Source of the DNA: Adlercreutzia sp. ZJ141
GTDB taxonomy: Bacteria; Actinomycetota; Coriobacteriia; Coriobacteriales; Eggerthellaceae
Length of the DNA: 64,000 bases
Direction: 5' to 3'
NCBI RefSeq assembly: GCF_011038965.1
Contig: NZ_JAAKEB010000007.1
Location: 1-64,000, forward strand
Part shown: positions 62,444 to 64,000 of the stretch, one piece after another
Numbering within the stretch: position 1 is the stretch's first letter
How the letters are laid out: each line of letters begins with the position of its first letter
Notes under the pieces: generated by a model
What the model saw: only the letters and a program-made list of their open reading frames with translations
Told to the model about the DNA's origin: nothing
The model's database searches: none
Position numbers and translations under genes: made by a program

Positions 62444-63013
62444 ATGAGCATTATTGTTACTGGACGCAAGATGACCATCACCAACGCACTGCGTGCCTAC
62501 GCCGAAGAGAAGATCGGCAACTCCATGAAGGTCATGGATATCGATCCACTCGACGCCGAAGTTGTGTTGCTTTCAGAGAAGAATCCTGCCAACCCCCGCC
62601 CCGCCGTATGCGAGGTTACCCTGCGCACTAAGGGTCATTTGATTCGCGTGCAGGAAAATGAAGAGGACATGTACGCCGCTATCGACGTTGCTGCTGCAAA
62701 AGTGCTCCGTCAGCTGCGCAAGTTCAAGACGCGTGTTATCGATCGTCGCACGCGTGCCGCCGCCGATGCGCCCGAAGTGAACGCTAACGGCGCCGAGCTC
62801 GACCTGGATGCTCTGATGGAAGAGCTTGCGCCTGCCGATGAGGTGGTACGCGTGAAGGAAATGGAGTTCGAGCCTCTTACCGAAGATGAGGCCCTGGTGA
62901 AGATTGAGCTTCTGGGCCACGATTTCTTCGCGTACACCGATCGCGATACCAACTTGGTAAACGTGTTGTACCGTCGCAACGACGGCGGCTACGGCCTGCT
63001 GAAGCAGAAATAA
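62444..63013 (+). CDS. hpf: Long-form ribosome hibernation promoting factor
   Basis: A 189-residue long HPF (RaiA family). The N-terminal domain has IIVTGRKMTITNALRAYAEE and binds the 30S decoding site. The C-terminal domain (VVRVKEMEFEPLTEDEALVK then HDFFAYTDRDTNLVNVLYRR) dimerises to form 100S ribosomes. A flexible acidic linker lies between. AAAGGG lies 7 bases before the ATG at 62444; an in-frame ATG at 62423 is less likely. A TATATATT stretch near 62411 may be part of a gene-proximal promoter. Confidence 0.95.
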   Translation: MSIIVTGRKMTITNALRAYAEEKIGNSMKVMDIDPLDAEVVLLSEKNPANPRPAVCEVTLRTKGHLIRVQENEEDMYAAIDVAAAKVLRQLRKFKTRVIDRRTRAAADAPEVNANGAELDLDALMEELAPADEVVRVKEMEFEPLTEDEALVKIELLGHDFFAYTDRDTNLVNVLYRRNDGGYGLLKQK

Positions 63014-63027
63014 CGCGCTGCTAATAT

Positions 63028-63066
63028 GCGAGGGAGACCAGAAAAGGCCTCCCTCGCTGTCTTTTG
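63028..63066 (+). terminator. Terminator after hpf
   Basis: GCGAGGGAG at 63028-63036 and CTCCCTCGC at 63049-63057 are exact complements with a 12-base loop, followed by TGTCTTTTG. It lies 15 bases after the hpf stop. Confidence 0.85.
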
Positions 63067-63143
63067 CTTTCGTGGCACAAGCCGTAAAGTCGCCACGTAA
63101 GCTCACCTGAACCTTTCAATCTTCGCGAAAAAGGAGCGACAGC

Positions 63144-63362
63144 ATGACAACCATCGAGCAGATTAAGGAGCTGCTGCAGGAGAACCTGAATATCGACCCC
63201 GAGCACGTGAGCGACGACTCCACGTTCGATTCCTTAGGCATCGACTCGCTTGACATGGTTGAGCTCATCTGCGAGCTGGAAGACCGCATGGACGTCGACT
63301 TCGGCGAGCCCGACGGCCTAGAAACCGTCGCTGACTTGGTTGCTTACGTCGACTCCCTGTAA
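63144..63362 (+). CDS. acpP: Acyl carrier protein
   Basis: A 72-residue acidic helical carrier. The phosphopantetheine attachment serine is in FDSLGIDSLDMVELICELED. The N-terminal helix TTIEQIKELLQENLNIDPEH is typical. AAAGGAG lies 8 bases before the ATG. Fatty-acid synthesis genes do not adjoin it, so it might serve the general pathway or a dedicated one; length and motif favour the standard AcpP. Confidence 0.93.
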   Translation: MTTIEQIKELLQENLNIDPEHVSDDSTFDSLGIDSLDMVELICELEDRMDVDFGEPDGLETVADLVAYVDSL

Positions 63363-63427
63363 AACGAAGCTGCGGGCTCGTGCACGCGCACCGTTTGCCA
63401 ACGTGCCCGACTTGCCCTTCATGCCCC

Positions 63428-64000
63428 ATGCACCAGATTCCTGAAATACACGAAACATCAGGCCGCTGGTCGTGGCGCAATGCGTGGCGTCATTTCTCTA
63501 CCATCACGCGGCATCGGACACTCGTCATGCGGCACTGTTTCAAGGCGGGTCTCTACTGGCAAGGTCTCACGCACGATCTGTCAAAATACAGCCCCACCGA
63601 GTTCAAAATAGGTGTGCGGTATTATCAGGGAGACAAAAGTCCAAACGCCGCCGAGCGACACGACAAGGGCTACTCCGAAGCGTGGATGCATCACAAGGGG
63701 CGAAACAAGCATCATTTCGAGTACTGGATCGACCTACCCTGTAAGCGCGGCGCGGCACTGGAGGGCAAGCGAATGCCGCCGCGCTATTTGGTTGAGATGG
63801 TGTGCGATCGCATCGCCGCGAGCAAGGTGTACCAGGGCGACGCCTACACCGATCGCGCATCGCTTGACTACTTCACCATGGAGAAAACAAGCGCCGCATT
63901 CCTTATGCATCCCGAAACCAAGCGCGAGCTGGAGTTTTTGCTAACCATGGTAGCCAACGAAGGAGAAGACGCCGCCTTCCGCTACATGAAACACCACGTA
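63428..64000 (+). CDS. DUF5662 family protein, C-terminus beyond right edge
   Basis: An open frame of 191 codons runs from an ATG at 63428 to the end of the window without a stop. The product has RHFSTITRHRTLVMRHCFKA, then GLYWQGLTHDLSKYSPTEFK and SEAWMHHKGRNKHHFEYWID. These His/Asp-rich segments match the DUF5662 (catalase-like helical) family, which is widespread in gut anaerobes and has an HD-like metal site. MPPRYLVEMVCDRIAASKVY and PETKRELEFLL follow. No good ribosome-binding site precedes the ATG, so the start is tentative. The function of the family is not established. Confidence 0.85.
   Translation, partial: MHQIPEIHETSGRWSWRNAWRHFSTITRHRTLVMRHCFKAGLYWQGLTHDLSKYSPTEFKIGVRYYQGDKSPNAAERHDKGYSEAWMHHKGRNKHHFEYWIDLPCKRGAALEGKRMPPRYLVEMVCDRIAASKVYQGDAYTDRASLDYFTMEKTSAAFLMHPETKRELEFLLTMVANEGEDAAFRYMKHHV

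Overview
This window looks like chromosome from an anaerobic, mid-GC member of the Actinomycetota class Coriobacteriia, probably Eggerthellaceae. That placement is inferred from gene content: a 1560-residue dehydratase-activase fusion, a TorD-type chaperone, a UPF0210 protein, and Veg next to RsmA, alongside ordinary bacterial housekeeping genes. No rRNA, tRNA or CRISPR array was seen.

Positions 1-23753 hold an exopolysaccharide or capsule locus read on the minus strand. Transcription runs from 23753 leftwards. First comes an LCP attachment enzyme, the CpsC/CpsD/CpsB chain-length and tyrosine-phosphorylation module, a small ORF and a strong RNA hairpin. A LoaP/NusG-type antiterminator follows, then a UDP-GlcNAc 4,6-dehydratase, an aminotransferase, an initiating phosphoglycosyl transferase, glycosyltransferases, a nucleotide-sugar dehydrogenase and a TupA-like ATP-grasp enzyme. 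The distal part carries an O-antigen-type polymerase, more glycosyltransferases, an Fdt/Qdt module (3,4-ketoisomerase, 3-aminotransferase, N-formyltransferase with ankyrin repeats) and a Wzx flippase. This predicts an Und-P-linked, Wzx/Wzy-type polymer containing a 4-amino-4,6-dideoxy-HexNAc, a uronic acid and a 3-formamido-3,6-dideoxyhexose. The distal half is AT-rich and interrupted by two decayed ISL3-type insertion sequences. A truncated IS1634-like transposase lies at the left edge.

Positions 23992-63362 are mostly core genes. They include ychF, veg, rsmA, a flavodoxin-like protein, tatD, metG, an AAA ATPase, a MocR regulator divergent from pdxY, a secreted coiled-coil protein, a MATE transporter, rsmI, the giant activase with an upstream ferredoxin-like ORF, a UPF0210 protein, torD, a HipA-like kinase, ettA, an ABC exporter, tlyA, asd, lysC, an NSS transporter, an Uup-type ABC-F protein, pth, prs, glmU, hpf and acpP. 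A DUF5662 protein runs off the right edge.

The most unusual non-coding signal is a set of long imperfect palindromes in intergenic DNA. One is a 162-bp foldback element with perfect 19-bp ends that supplies the last codons of tatD, and single ends resembling it occur near mocR, rsmA and pth. Two more stacked foldbacks lie between mocR and pdxY, and another lies between asd and lysC. A promoter and terminator pair upstream of hpf outlines a possible small RNA.
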